Below are positions 1 through 6,465 of a stretch of DNA of 11,152 nucleotides, one piece after another (the stretch's first letter is position 1; each line of letters opens with the position of its first letter). The notes under the pieces are model-generated. The model saw only the letters and a list, made by a program, of their open reading frames with translations, was not told the origin of the DNA and did no database searches. The stretch comes from Actinomycetota bacterium. GTDB lineage: Bacteria; Actinomycetota; UBA4738; HRBIN12. The position numbers and the translations under genes were made by a program. The DNA is taken from assembly GCA_005883885.1 (NCBI GenBank), contig VAYF01000004.1, positions 6,181 through 17,332 of the forward strand, given 5' to 3'.

Positions 1-192
1 CTGACCTTCACGTACGACCAGCGACCCCTGACCTCGATGCCCAGGTTCATGGCGGTCGTGTTCCCCGCGTGGTGGGGCTGCGCGATCGCCGCGGAGCGCC
101 GGCGTCCGCCGGAGGCTGCCTTCCTGGTTGCCTTCGCGGGCGGCTTCGCGCTGCTGGCCTACCTGTTCATCAATTGGCAGCCCTTCTTCTAG
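1..192 (+). CDS. C-terminal end of a multi-pass membrane protein, probably a PIG-V/GT-C type mannosyltransferase (5' end outside window)
   Basis: Only the last 63 codons are present, in frame 1 and ending at TAG 190-192. The fragment contains PLTSMPRFMAVVFPAWWG, then a short basic stretch (ERRRPPE), then a final hydrophobic helix ending in NWQPFF. A 'SMPRF...FP' loop before the last membrane helices is typical of the C-termini of polytopic mannosyltransferases of the PIG-V class and of other GT-C enzymes, which transfer sugars from polyprenyl-phosphate donors on the outer face of the membrane. The catalytic N-terminal loop is outside the window, so the family assignment is an inference from a short tail. 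It could be another GT-C family or an unrelated polytopic protein. It lies on the same strand as the two-component genes, but a 112-nt gap separates them. Confidence 0.5.
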   Translation: MTFTYDQRPLTSMPRFMAVVFPAWWGCAIAAERRRPPEAAFLVAFAGGFALLAYLFINWQPFF

Positions 193-216
193 GGTGGCGG
201 GCTGGGTGGCGGGCTG
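193..216. repeat. Perfect tandem duplication of a 12-bp unit
   Basis: The unit GGTGGCGGGCTG occurs twice back to back (193-204 and 205-216), starting at the first base after the TAG stop of the upstream gene. It is followed by CCCGTCGCC, which can pair partly with the second copy, so a weak terminator-like fold is possible, but there is no U-tract. It is probably a simple slippage duplication. Confidence 0.6.
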
Positions 217-238
217 CCCGTCGCCGCCGGAAACCGTT

Positions 239-244
239 TAGGAT
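239..244 (+). promoter_or_regulatory. Candidate -10 element for the response regulator/histidine kinase operon
   Basis: TAGGAT fits the actinobacterial TAnnnT -10 consensus and lies about 60 nt before the response-regulator start. It overlaps the right end of a small palindrome, AAACCGTTT (231-239), which might be a protein-binding half site. No TTGACA-like -35 is visible at 17-18 nt spacing, so the assignment is tentative. Confidence 0.3.
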
Positions 245-304
245 TGCCGCGACCCGGGGGGGCTCGCGCTCCGCTCGGGCGTCCGACCGCCGATGGAGGA
301 GCCA

Positions 305-943
305 GTGACGATCAGGGTCGCGATCGCGGACGACCACTCGCTCGTACGCCAAGGACTTCGGCGCTACCTCGACATGGCCGACGGGATCGAGGTCGTGGGC
401 GAGGCTTCGAACGGCAAGGAGCTCTTGGAGCTCATCGGGAACGAGAACCCGGACATCGCGCTGATCGACATCCGGATGCCCGAGATGGATGGTCTGGAAG
501 CCGCGAGGGTGATCCGCGACCAGCACCCGAAGGTCGGCGTCATCATGCTCACCGCCTACGACGACCGGCAGTTCGTCGTCGAGGCCGTGCGGAGCGGAGC
601 GCGTGGCTACGTCTTGAAGGCGCGCGACGCGGAGCACCTGATCCAAACCGTGCGGCTCGTCGCCGGGGGCAACATGGTCATCGACCCACAGCTCGTCGTC
701 GCCCTCGCCGAAGAGCCCTCCACCGCGAAGGAGCGCGACCGGAAGGCCGAGACCCTTACGGCTCACGACATCGAAGTCCTGCAGCTCCTCGCGTTCGGTC
801 ACACGAACCGGGACATCGCCGAACGCCTGTACATCTCCCCCGATACCGTCAAGACGCACCTCGAGCACATCTTCGAGAAGCTCGGCGCATCCGACCGCAC
901 CGCGGCGGTCGCCGAGGCGCTTCGCCGCCGCCTGATCGAGTAG
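305..943 (+). CDS. NarL/FixJ-family two-component response regulator (LuxR-type HTH)
   Basis: This 212-residue DNA-binding regulator has an N-terminal receiver domain (about 3-120) and a C-terminal LuxR-type helix-turn-helix (about 150-210). The acidic pocket is D9/D10, the predicted phosphoacceptor is D55 (in ALIDIRMPEMDG), and the switch residues are T83 (MLTAYDD) and K105 (GYVLKA). The HTH shows LTAHDIEVLQLLAFGHTNRD followed by ISPDTVKTHLEHIFEKLG, the classical GerE/LuxR pattern. I chose GTG 305 because GGAGGAG (295-301) sits just upstream and the protein then begins MTIRVAIADDH, as is usual in the family. An in-frame ATG at 293 adds four residues but has no ribosome-binding site. The histidine kinase follows 92 nt downstream on the same strand, so the two form a cognate pair in which the kinase phosphorylates D55. 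Targets cannot be read from the sequence. Confidence 0.95.
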   Translation: MTIRVAIADDHSLVRQGLRRYLDMADGIEVVGEASNGKELLELIGNENPDIALIDIRMPEMDGLEAARVIRDQHPKVGVIMLTAYDDRQFVVEAVRSGARGYVLKARDAEHLIQTVRLVAGGNMVIDPQLVVALAEEPSTAKERDRKAETLTAHDIEVLQLLAFGHTNRDIAERLYISPDTVKTHLEHIFEKLGASDRTAAVAEALRRRLIE

Positions 944-988
944 CGTCCCGCCGGTTGGGCTAGTCCGTCTGGCGGAGCTCGAACGGCC

Positions 989-1024
989 GCCCGGGTGATG
1001 GAGCCGGGCATGGCATTCGGCCAT
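989..1024 (+). other. Two small stem-loops in the leader between regulator and kinase
   Basis: The 92-nt gap 944-1035 contains no gene. It holds two adjacent inverted repeats: GCCCGG/CCGGGC (989-994 with 1004-1009, 9-nt loop) and ATGGC/GCCAT (1010-1014 with 1020-1024, 5-nt loop). The second ends 11 nt before the kinase ATG and only 3 nt before its weak GAAGGG ribosome-binding site. They could lower translation of the kinase relative to the regulator, but stems this short are expected by chance in G+C-rich DNA. Confidence 0.25.
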
Positions 1025-1035
1025 CATGAAGGGTC

Positions 1036-3144
1036 ATGGACGCGACGATCCCCCGTCGGCGACCGCCTGGCTTGGCGGCCCTTCTCCCAGCGGTCGCGGT
1101 CATCGCGGTTGTCCCGACGTTGGCGACTGGATCGGGCACCCACGCGCAAGCACTGGCCGGGGCGGCCGGGTCCGGGCTCGCCGCGGCCGTCGCCGGGACC
1201 CTGATCCGCAAGGCTTCACGAGACGAGGACGCGTGGCCGAGCGGAGCGGGGATCGCGTGGGCGTTGTTCCTGATCGCGGCGGTTTCGTTCGCCTTCCTGG
1301 CCGTCGGGAGCACATCCGACACGGCCAACCACCCCCGACCGGCTGATGCCCTCCTGCTGCTGCTGCTGATCCCGCTCACGATCGCGATGCGCGATGAGCT
1401 CCGGGTCCATTTCGACACGGGAGACCGGCGCGAGATCGCGATCGACGTGATGCTGATCGCGGCGTCCGTCGGCGCGATCCTGTACCTGTTGATCCGCCCA
1501 CCCGGTGCCGGACCGACCGAGTCGGGGGTCGCAAGCGTGATCGCGATCTTGGCCGCATCCCAATTCACCAGCTTCGCTGCACTGACCTTGTGGGTCCCGA
1601 CCGTCTCGCACCTGCTGCAGTTCCTCGCGTTCGCGGGTTATTCGATCGCAACGGTGCTGTTCGGATGGATGTGGACACGAGGCGGCGGTGGATCGGGCGA
1701 CCCGTGGATGAACGCGATCTACGTCATCAGCCCTCTGTTGCTGGCGGCCGTCCTCACCCTGGTCCCCCACGGCGTTCCCGTCCCGAGGACGAAGCTGCGC
1801 CTCGCCCGCCCGATCCTCAGCAGCGTGTCCATCGTCACGGCCTGCGGCGCGCTCGCGAGCGTGGCCGTCCTCGGCGACTCGAAAGCGATCGGGTCGCTCC
1901 AGTCCACGCTGCTGATCGTGCTCCTGGGCGGGGGCATCGCCGCCCGCGTCGTGGCGAACCAGGTCGCCAGCACCCAAGCCCACCAGACCGTCGAAGAGGC
2001 GCTCATACGGCGGGAGACGGCGCTCCGCGAAGCGGATCTCGCGCTCGAACGGGTCCGGGAAACGAACGAGACGATCCGGCGCTCCGAGGAGCACCTGCGG
2101 CTCGTGTTCGACGCCGCCGTCGACGGCTTCGTCGAACTGGACGAGGACGACGTCGTCGTCCGGGCGAATGAGGCGTTCGCCGGGATGGTGGGCATGGATC
2201 GCGCCGCGATCGAGGGGCAGCCATGGTTGGTGGTGGCGGCGTCGGTCCAAGGCTCCGATGCGTCCTTCGCGCGGCTCCCGGAGACGGGACAGGCCAACAT
2301 CCAACGGCCCGAAGGCCAGCCGCTGTTCATCGAATCGCGGATCTCCCAGGTACCGACCGATCCCCCTCGCAGGCTGCTGCTGGCACGTGACGTCACGTCG
2401 GCGAAGGTCGCCGACCAGACGATCCGTTCGTTGTTCCAGTTCCTGCAGGACCGAGACGAGGACCGAACGAGGCTCCTGCGGCGCACGAACTCGGCGATCG
2501 AACAGGAGCGGAACCGGATCGCACGCGACCTTCATGACGGACCGGTGCAGGGCGTGTCCGCCGCATCGCTCTCGCTGGAAGCGGCGTTGCTCATGATCAA
2601 GACCGGCGACGTCGATCGCGGTCTCGACGTGCTGACCAAGATCCGCCAGGAGCTGGCCGAGGAGGCCGATTCCCTCCGCAGGCTGATGGCGGGGCTTCGG
2701 CCGCCGGTGCTCGAGGAGCGAGGGTTGATGCCCGCTTTGCGCGAGTCGTTGATGCGCTTCGGGACGGATCAGGGCGTCGCCACCGAGTTCACCGGCTCCA
2801 TCACGCGACCGATCCCCGACGATCTGGAGACGCTGGCGTTCCGGATCGTCCAGGAATCACTGACGAACGTCGGGAAGCACGCGGCGGCCACCCGGGTGAT
2901 CGTCCACGTGGAATCGGATCAGTCGCAACTGCGGATCGAGGTCGAGGACGACGGCACGGGGTTCGAGACGACCGAGGTGCGGGATCACCTGCGCGCCGGC
3001 CGGGTCGGCCTCGCGTCGATGCGCGAGCGGGTGGAGCTGGCGAGCGGAACGTTCGCGGTCCGTTCCACGCCCGGGCGCGGCACCGCGGTGATGGCGTCGA
3101 TCCCGCTCGACCTGGCGCTGGTCACGGCCGTTCCCCAAGCGTGA
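1036..3144 (+). CDS. Membrane sensor histidine kinase with PAS domain (HisKA_3/HATPase_c, NarX/LiaS/DesK-like core)
   Basis: This 702-residue kinase senses a signal and autophosphorylates a histidine for transfer to the adjacent response regulator. Residues 1-305 contain about eight to ten hydrophobic segments (for example 14-31, 72-92, 137-154, 195-211, 227-245, 258-280, 287-305) joined by short loops, a membrane sensor region I cannot assign to a named MASE-type family. A predicted coiled coil (about 314-352) leads into a PAS domain (about 350-455). The HisKA_3 dimerisation domain carries RIARDLHDGPVQG with the phosphoacceptor H500. The ATPase domain has the N box QESLTNVGKHA (N611), the G1 box EDDGTGF (638-643) and the G2 box GRVGLASMRERV (655-666), so it looks catalytically intact. 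The start ATG 1036 follows GAAGGG at very short spacing. The gene converges on the penicillin-binding protein gene with only 29 nt between stops. Envelope stress would be a reasonable guess for the signal, but nothing in the sequence shows it. Confidence 0.93.
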   Translation: MDATIPRRRPPGLAALLPAVAVIAVVPTLATGSGTHAQALAGAAGSGLAAAVAGTLIRKASRDEDAWPSGAGIAWALFLIAAVSFAFLAVGSTSDTANHPRPADALLLLLLIPLTIAMRDELRVHFDTGDRREIAIDVMLIAASVGAILYLLIRPPGAGPTESGVASVIAILAASQFTSFAALTLWVPTVSHLLQFLAFAGYSIATVLFGWMWTRGGGGSGDPWMNAIYVISPLLLAAVLTLVPHGVPVPRTKLRLARPILSSVSIVTACGALASVAVLGDSKAIGSLQSTLLIVLLGGGIAARVVANQVASTQAHQTVEEALIRRETALREADLALERVRETNETIRRSEEHLRLVFDAAVDGFVELDEDDVVVRANEAFAGMVGMDRAAIEGQPWLVVAASVQGSDASFARLPETGQANIQRPEGQPLFIESRISQVPTDPPRRLLLARDVTSAKVADQTIRSLFQFLQDRDEDRTRLLRRTNSAIEQERNRIARDLHDGPVQGVSAASLSLEAALLMIKTGDVDRGLDVLTKIRQELAEEADSLRRLMAGLRPPVLEERGLMPALRESLMRFGTDQGVATEFTGSITRPIPDDLETLAFRIVQESLTNVGKHAAATRVIVHVESDQSQLRIEVEDDGTGFETTEVRDHLRAGRVGLASMRERVELASGTFAVRSTPGRGTAVMASIPLDLALVTAVPQA

Positions 3145-3173
3145 CCTGGAGGTACGGAACCTCGTCGCGATCC

Positions 3174-5363
3174 TTAAGGGCCGGGCGAACCGGAACCCTT
3201 CCCTGACGGCGTGGGGCTGGGCTCCGTGCTCGGCGACGGGCTGGGCGACGGTGACCGGCTGGGTCGAGGCGAAGGCGTGGGGCTCGGGCTCGCGGATGGG
3301 GACGCCGTGGGCGAAGGAGAGGGATAGACGGTGCGGCTGGGTCCGACCGTCTTCCCTGCGAACGAAGGGGCGATGAACGCGACCGCGGGCTTGCCCTGCA
3401 TCGCGACGGACATGAAGTCGTGCCAGATCGCGGCCGGGATCGTCCCGCCGTACACAGATGAGACCCCCTCGACGTCCTGCAACGGGATCTCGCCGGCGGG
3501 CCACCCCATCCACACGCACGTCGCGATCTGCATCGTGTAGCCGCAGAACCACGCGTCCACGTTCTCGTTCGCCGTGCCCGTCTTGCCCGCGACGGGATAC
3601 GGCGGGATCGCGGCGTCGACCCCCGTTCCCCCCGTGACCACGCCCTGGAGCGCCGACGTCACGAGGTTGGCATCGTTGGGATCGATCACCTGCGTGCCCT
3701 GTGGCGTCACCGAGGGATCGACCTTCCCGGCGCCGCTCTTCACCTGCAGGAGCGGGGTCGCCCAGAACCGATCGCCGTGATCGGCGAGCGTCGCGTAGGC
3801 GTTCGTCATCTCGAGGGGGTTGACCGCGACCGATCCGAGCGTGATCGAGCACACCGGTGGGAGGGGCGAACGGATCCCCAGCGCGTGCGCCATGTCGACG
3901 ACGTTCGAGGGTCCGAGCTGCGCGACCACCTGGGCGAAGATCGTGTTCACCGAGTGCGCGGTCGCGCCGGCGAGCGTGAACGTCCCGGCCTCACCATCGC
4001 CCGCGTTCACCGGATGCCACAAGCCGTCGGGCTGCGTGGGGTCGGTGCACCCGGGAACGGCGAGCGTCGACGGCCCGTACCAGTAGGCGTTCAGGTTGTA
4101 CCCGGCCTGCATCGCCGCCGCGAGTGTGAACGCCTTGAATGCGGAGCCCGCCTCACGGCCCGATCCTCCGACCATCGTCGCGAAATTGACCTTGTTGTGT
4201 TTCCAGTCGCGACCGCCCGCCATCGCCAGGATCTGCCCGTTCGTCGGGTCGATCGCGACCAGCGCGGCAGCCGGGTCGTTGCGCTTGTCGGGCAGCTCCC
4301 GCGCGATCGCGGCCTCGGCGGCGTGCTGCAGGCCCAGATCGAGGGTGGTGGTGACCCTCAGCCCCCCGCCGAACACCTTGGCCTCGCCGTACCGGTCGAT
4401 CAGGAGTCGACGGGTGTAGTCGACGAAGTACTCGGACTGGCCGGGTGCCACGATCCGTTCTGTGGCGTTGGTCTTGACGGTCCCGCAACACGGCTTCGCC
4501 TGCAGCCCTGTCTCGGTGACGGGATCCAGGTAGCCGTACTTGACCATCTGCTGGAGCGCGTAGTCACGCCGGAACTTGTTGTCGTAGGGCCGGTCGATGG
4601 GGTCGTAGGAGTCCGGCGCGTGCAGGACCCCGGCGAGGGAGGCGGACTCGAGGACCGTGAGCCGGCTCGCTGGCTTGCCGAAGTAGGTCTCCGCTGCAGC
4701 CTGGATGCCGTAGGCACCATGGCCGAAGTACACGGTGTTGAGGTACTTCTCCAGGATCGTGTCCTTGCCCAGCTCCTTCTCGAGCTTGACCGCCAGGAGC
4801 GCCTCGCGAACCTTCTCGGCGATGGACCGCTCGGGCGGGACGTAGACGCGGAGCCCCGAGTCCGGATCGACCTGGTAAGAGCCCGCGTAGACGTTCTTGA
4901 CCAGCTGCTCGGTGATCGTGGACGCGCCCTGGGCCGCCTCCCGCTTGACGAGGTCGGTGTAGGCGGCCCGCAGGATCCCCGTGACGTCGACGCCTGGATG
5001 GCTGTAGAAGCCGTGGTCCTCGGTCGCGATCACCGCGTGGATGATGTTCGGCGACATCTTCGACAGCGGGATCACCGTTCGATCCACCGCCCCGTGCAGC
5101 GTCGAGATCTGGTCCCCGTTCCGGTCGTAAAGGTACGTGGTCCGGATCGGCGGGTATCCGGTCGGCAGCTTGATCCTGGCGTACGCGACGTAGAGCGCAC
5201 TCACCCCCAGTAGGAGCGCGACGAGGGGCGAGAGCAGCAGGAGCAGCCACCAGCGGCGCCGGATGAAGGACTTCTCCTTCGAGGCCTTCTCCGTCGCCTT
5301 GGCGGGAGCATGTCTTGGGACGTAGTCGTCCCCGCGCGCGCGGGATCTGGAGCGGGTTGCCAC
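3174..5363 (-). CDS. Class A penicillin-binding protein, bifunctional transglycosylase/transpeptidase (PonA1-type)
   Basis: This 729-residue peptidoglycan synthase polymerises lipid II and cross-links stem peptides outside the membrane. It has a basic cytoplasmic N-terminus, one membrane anchor (about 38-62), a GT51 transglycosylase domain (about 75-250) with catalytic E115 in ATEDHGFYSHPG and the second glutamate E152 in GASTITEQLVKN, and a transpeptidase domain (about 335-655) with S407-A-F-K410 (nucleophile S407), S471-V-N473 and K594-T-G-T597. All catalytic motifs are present. Residues 681-729 form a low-complexity Pro/Ser tail ending GKGSGSPGP. The extracytoplasmic part carries C292, C293, C439, C505, C607 and C616, which could form disulfides. 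The start is GTG 5361-5363 with no visible Shine-Dalgarno; a TAGCAT box lies 9 nt upstream. The DUF5318 gene precedes it on the same strand by 85 nt, the same arrangement as Rv0049-ponA1 in M. tuberculosis. Confidence 0.95.
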   Translation of the reverse strand: MATRSRSRARGDDYVPRHAPAKATEKASKEKSFIRRRWWLLLLLSPLVALLLGVSALYVAYARIKLPTGYPPIRTTYLYDRNGDQISTLHGAVDRTVIPLSKMSPNIIHAVIATEDHGFYSHPGVDVTGILRAAYTDLVKREAAQGASTITEQLVKNVYAGSYQVDPDSGLRVYVPPERSIAEKVREALLAVKLEKELGKDTILEKYLNTVYFGHGAYGIQAAAETYFGKPASRLTVLESASLAGVLHAPDSYDPIDRPYDNKFRRDYALQQMVKYGYLDPVTETGLQAKPCCGTVKTNATERIVAPGQSEYFVDYTRRLLIDRYGEAKVFGGGLRVTTTLDLGLQHAAEAAIARELPDKRNDPAAALVAIDPTNGQILAMAGGRDWKHNKVNFATMVGGSGREAGSAFKAFTLAAAMQAGYNLNAYWYGPSTLAVPGCTDPTQPDGLWHPVNAGDGEAGTFTLAGATAHSVNTIFAQVVAQLGPSNVVDMAHALGIRSPLPPVCSITLGSVAVNPLEMTNAYATLADHGDRFWATPLLQVKSGAGKVDPSVTPQGTQVIDPNDANLVTSALQGVVTGGTGVDAAIPPYPVAGKTGTANENVDAWFCGYTMQIATCVWMGWPAGEIPLQDVEGVSSVYGGTIPAAIWHDFMSVAMQGKPAVAFIAPSFAGKTVGPSRTVYPSPSPTASPSASPSPTPSPRPSRSPSPSPSPSTEPSPTPSGKGSGSPGP

Positions 5364-5372
5364 GGTCGAACG

Positions 5373-5378
5373 ATGCTA
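5373..5378 (-). promoter_or_regulatory. Candidate -10 element giving a leaderless or near-leaderless PBP transcript
   Basis: On the minus strand TAGCAT (TAnnnT) ends 9 nt before the GTG start of the penicillin-binding protein, where no ribosome-binding site is visible. That spacing would put the transcription start at or next to the start codon, as in leaderless actinobacterial mRNAs. No good -35 is seen. The same layout occurs upstream of the DUF5318 gene. Confidence 0.35.
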
Positions 5379-5400
5379 GCAACGGGATGGCTTCGGCGGG

Positions 5401-5445
5401 GTAACGCCTGTGCTGGTTGCGTGACGTTACGGAGGGGTTCCTCCG
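5401..5445 (-). other. Inverted repeat and stem-loop between DUF5318 and PBP genes
   Basis: Two structures share this 85-nt gap. CGGAGG/CCTCCG (5430-5435 with 5440-5445, loop GGTT) is a 6-bp GC hairpin beginning 3 nt after the DUF5318 stop; it lacks a U-tract and would be at most a weak terminator or attenuator. GTAACG/CGTTAC (5401-5406 with 5425-5430, 18-nt spacing) is an inverted repeat of operator type lying 20-60 nt upstream of the candidate PBP -10 box. No known repressor site is recognised. Confidence 0.3.
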
Positions 5446-5448
5446 GGC

Positions 5449-5877
5449 TCAGCCGGTCGCCGTTTGCCGGCCGGTGAACGCTTCCCGCAGGTGGTTCCAT
5501 TGGCACGAACGGCACACCTCGACCACGTAACAGCAGGTGTCCGGATCCGCCGCGGCCATCCGCATCCCCGTGTCGATGGACCAGACCCGGCCGTTCTCCT
5601 GCTTCAACCGATCGCCGTAGACATAGGCGAGCAGTACCAGCTTGTCTTTCTTGCAGACAGGGCAGTCGCTGCGGGTCGGCTCGCCCACGTACTTCGCGGC
5701 CCGCATGAGCTCGGGGTGGGCATCGCAGAGCTCGTTGACCGACTGGAGGCCCGCCTGCGCGTCGCGCAGGAGCGCGCGCTTGGCGAGCGTGTAGTCGATC
5801 ACGTTCAGCTGGGACCGCTTGGAGCGACCGAACGTGGGACGTGGCGCTCGTGGCTGGTCCGACGGCTTCCTCTGCAT
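5449..5877 (-). CDS. DUF5318 zinc-ribbon protein of unknown function
   Basis: This 142-residue soluble protein matches the actinobacterial DUF5318 family as I know it: NVIDYTLAKRALLRD near residues 25-39, CDAHPELMRAAKYVGEPT (51-68), CPVC (72-75), VLLAYVYGDRLKQENGR, and CYVVEVCRSCQWNHL near the end. C72/C75 and C122/C125 form two CxxC knuckles, a probable zinc ribbon. The first 20 or so residues are basic and probably disordered. I chose ATG 5875-5877 because upstream codons in this frame do not look like family sequence and a TACCAT box sits 9 nt before it; there is no clear Shine-Dalgarno. The biochemical role of DUF5318 is not known to me. Its position directly upstream of a class A PBP gene (as in Rv0049-ponA1) suggests a cytoplasmic partner or regulator of peptidoglycan synthesis, which is an inference from synteny only. 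Confidence 0.88.
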   Translation of the reverse strand: MQRKPSDQPRAPRPTFGRSKRSQLNVIDYTLAKRALLRDAQAGLQSVNELCDAHPELMRAAKYVGEPTRSDCPVCKKDKLVLLAYVYGDRLKQENGRVWSIDTGMRMAAADPDTCCYVVEVCRSCQWNHLREAFTGRQTATG

Positions 5878-5886
5878 CGTCCGGCG

Positions 5887-5892
5887 ATGGTA
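5887..5892 (-). promoter_or_regulatory. Candidate -10 element for the DUF5318 gene
   Basis: On the minus strand TACCAT (TAnnnT) ends 9 nt before ATG 5875-5877, and no ribosome-binding site is visible between them, consistent with a leaderless transcript. The 111-nt region 5878-5988 is the divergent promoter region shared with the DUF983 gene. No convincing -35 is seen. Confidence 0.35.
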
Positions 5893-5961
5893 CACCCGAG
5901 TTCCGACGAGTGGATACGCCGAAGGTCCTCGGTCGGCCGGGGTCCCGGGCGGCATGAGGGG

Positions 5962-5980
5962 TAGCCTGCGGGGCAGGAGG
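5962..5980 (+). promoter_or_regulatory. Ribosome-binding site of the DUF983 gene overlapped by a small hairpin
   Basis: AGGAGG (5975-5980) is a consensus Shine-Dalgarno 8 nt before GTG 5989 and decides that start. CCTGC/GCAGG (5965-5969 with 5973-5977, 3-nt loop) pairs with its first three bases. TAGCCT (5962-5967) resembles a -10 box, but it lies so close that a transcript from it would have almost no room for the Shine-Dalgarno, so the real promoter is probably further upstream. Confidence 0.55.
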
Positions 5981-5988
5981 CGGAGAAC

Positions 5989-6465
5989 GTGGACCCGTAC
6001 GGCACGCTCGATCCGGGCGCGGACGGTCAGGAACGCCCCGCGCCGCGACTGCGCGAGGTGGGCACGTTCCGCGTATTCGTCCGCGGCGCACGCAAGCGGT
6101 GCCCGCGCTGCGGCGAGCGGGGGATCTTCGACAGCTGGTTCACGCTCAAGCCGCTGTGCCCGACCTGCGACCTCCGGTTCGAACGAGAGGAGGGCGGATT
6201 CCTCGGGGCGATGGCCCTGAACTACGCCGTCGCCATCATCTTCTGGCTCGTCGTGATGGTGGTCGGGATCGCCTTGACCGTGCCCGTGGTGCCCGTCGCA
6301 CCCCTGCTCGCGGCGAGCATCGGGGTGGTGACCGTGGTGCCGGTGTGGTTCTACCCGCGTTCGAAGACGCTCTGGGCCGCGATCGAGTTCCTGGTGGCAC
6401 GTTCCGAACCAGGCTATCGGTCGCCGCCTTTGATCCGGGATCCACGAACGAAGGACCTTGAATGA
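5989..6465 (+). CDS. DUF983 family membrane protein with N-terminal zinc ribbon
   Basis: This 158-residue protein fits the DUF983 family: a cytoplasmic zinc-ribbon segment with two CxxC knuckles (C38-PR-C41 and C57-PT-C60) joined by GERGIFDSWFTLKPL, then DLRFEREEGGFLGA and two membrane helices (about 76-98 and 101-120), then a basic, soluble tail. The sequence FYPRSKTLWAAIEFLV after the helices is also family-like. The start GTG 5989 is set by AGGAGG 8 nt upstream. The role of DUF983 proteins is not established; in other bacteria some lie near cytochrome oxidase genes, but no such genes are seen here. It is divergent from DUF5318 and converges on the pilus operon. Its TGA stop is itself the first three bases of the terminator stem. 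Confidence 0.9.
   Translation: MDPYGTLDPGADGQERPAPRLREVGTFRVFVRGARKRCPRCGERGIFDSWFTLKPLCPTCDLRFEREEGGFLGAMALNYAVAIIFWLVVMVVGIALTVPVVPVAPLLAASIGVVTVVPVWFYPRSKTLWAAIEFLVARSEPGYRSPPLIRDPRTKDLE

Noticed and set aside
293..304. ATG 293 as the response-regulator start
   Set aside because: It has no ribosome-binding site, whereas GTG 305 follows GGAGGAG and gives the usual MTIRV...ADDH N-terminus. The four-residue difference cannot be settled without data.
170..1027. Long open frame on the minus strand opposite the response regulator
   Set aside because: It is arginine/aspartate-rich with no recognisable domain and lies antisense to a gene with complete receiver and HTH motifs. Long shadow frames are normal in G+C-rich DNA.
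318..1560. Frequent GATCGCG/CGCGATCG motifs, resembling the HIP1 repeat of cyanobacteria
   Set aside because: They mostly reflect Ile-Ala and Arg-Ser codon choices (ATC GCG, CGC GAT) in frame and lack a consistent octamer outside genes.
1216..2535. 439-codon minus-strand open frame opposite the histidine kinase
   Set aside because: Low-complexity Arg/Asp/Gln composition and no motif, while the plus-strand gene has full kinase motifs.
3149..3163. GAGGT/ACCTC hairpin between the convergent kinase and PBP genes as a terminator
   Set aside because: Only 5 bp with a 5-nt loop, no U-tract and modest GC in the stem; too weak to call in the 29-nt gap.
3174..3330. Repetitive purine-rich tract as a separate repeat or CRISPR-like element
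   Set aside because: It is the coding sequence of the Pro/Ser-rich PBP tail; units are irregular and follow codon phase.
3777..5213. 478-codon plus-strand open frame opposite the PBP
   Set aside because: Composition is typical of an antisense shadow (Val/Arg/Asp/Gly runs); the PBP on the other strand has every catalytic motif.
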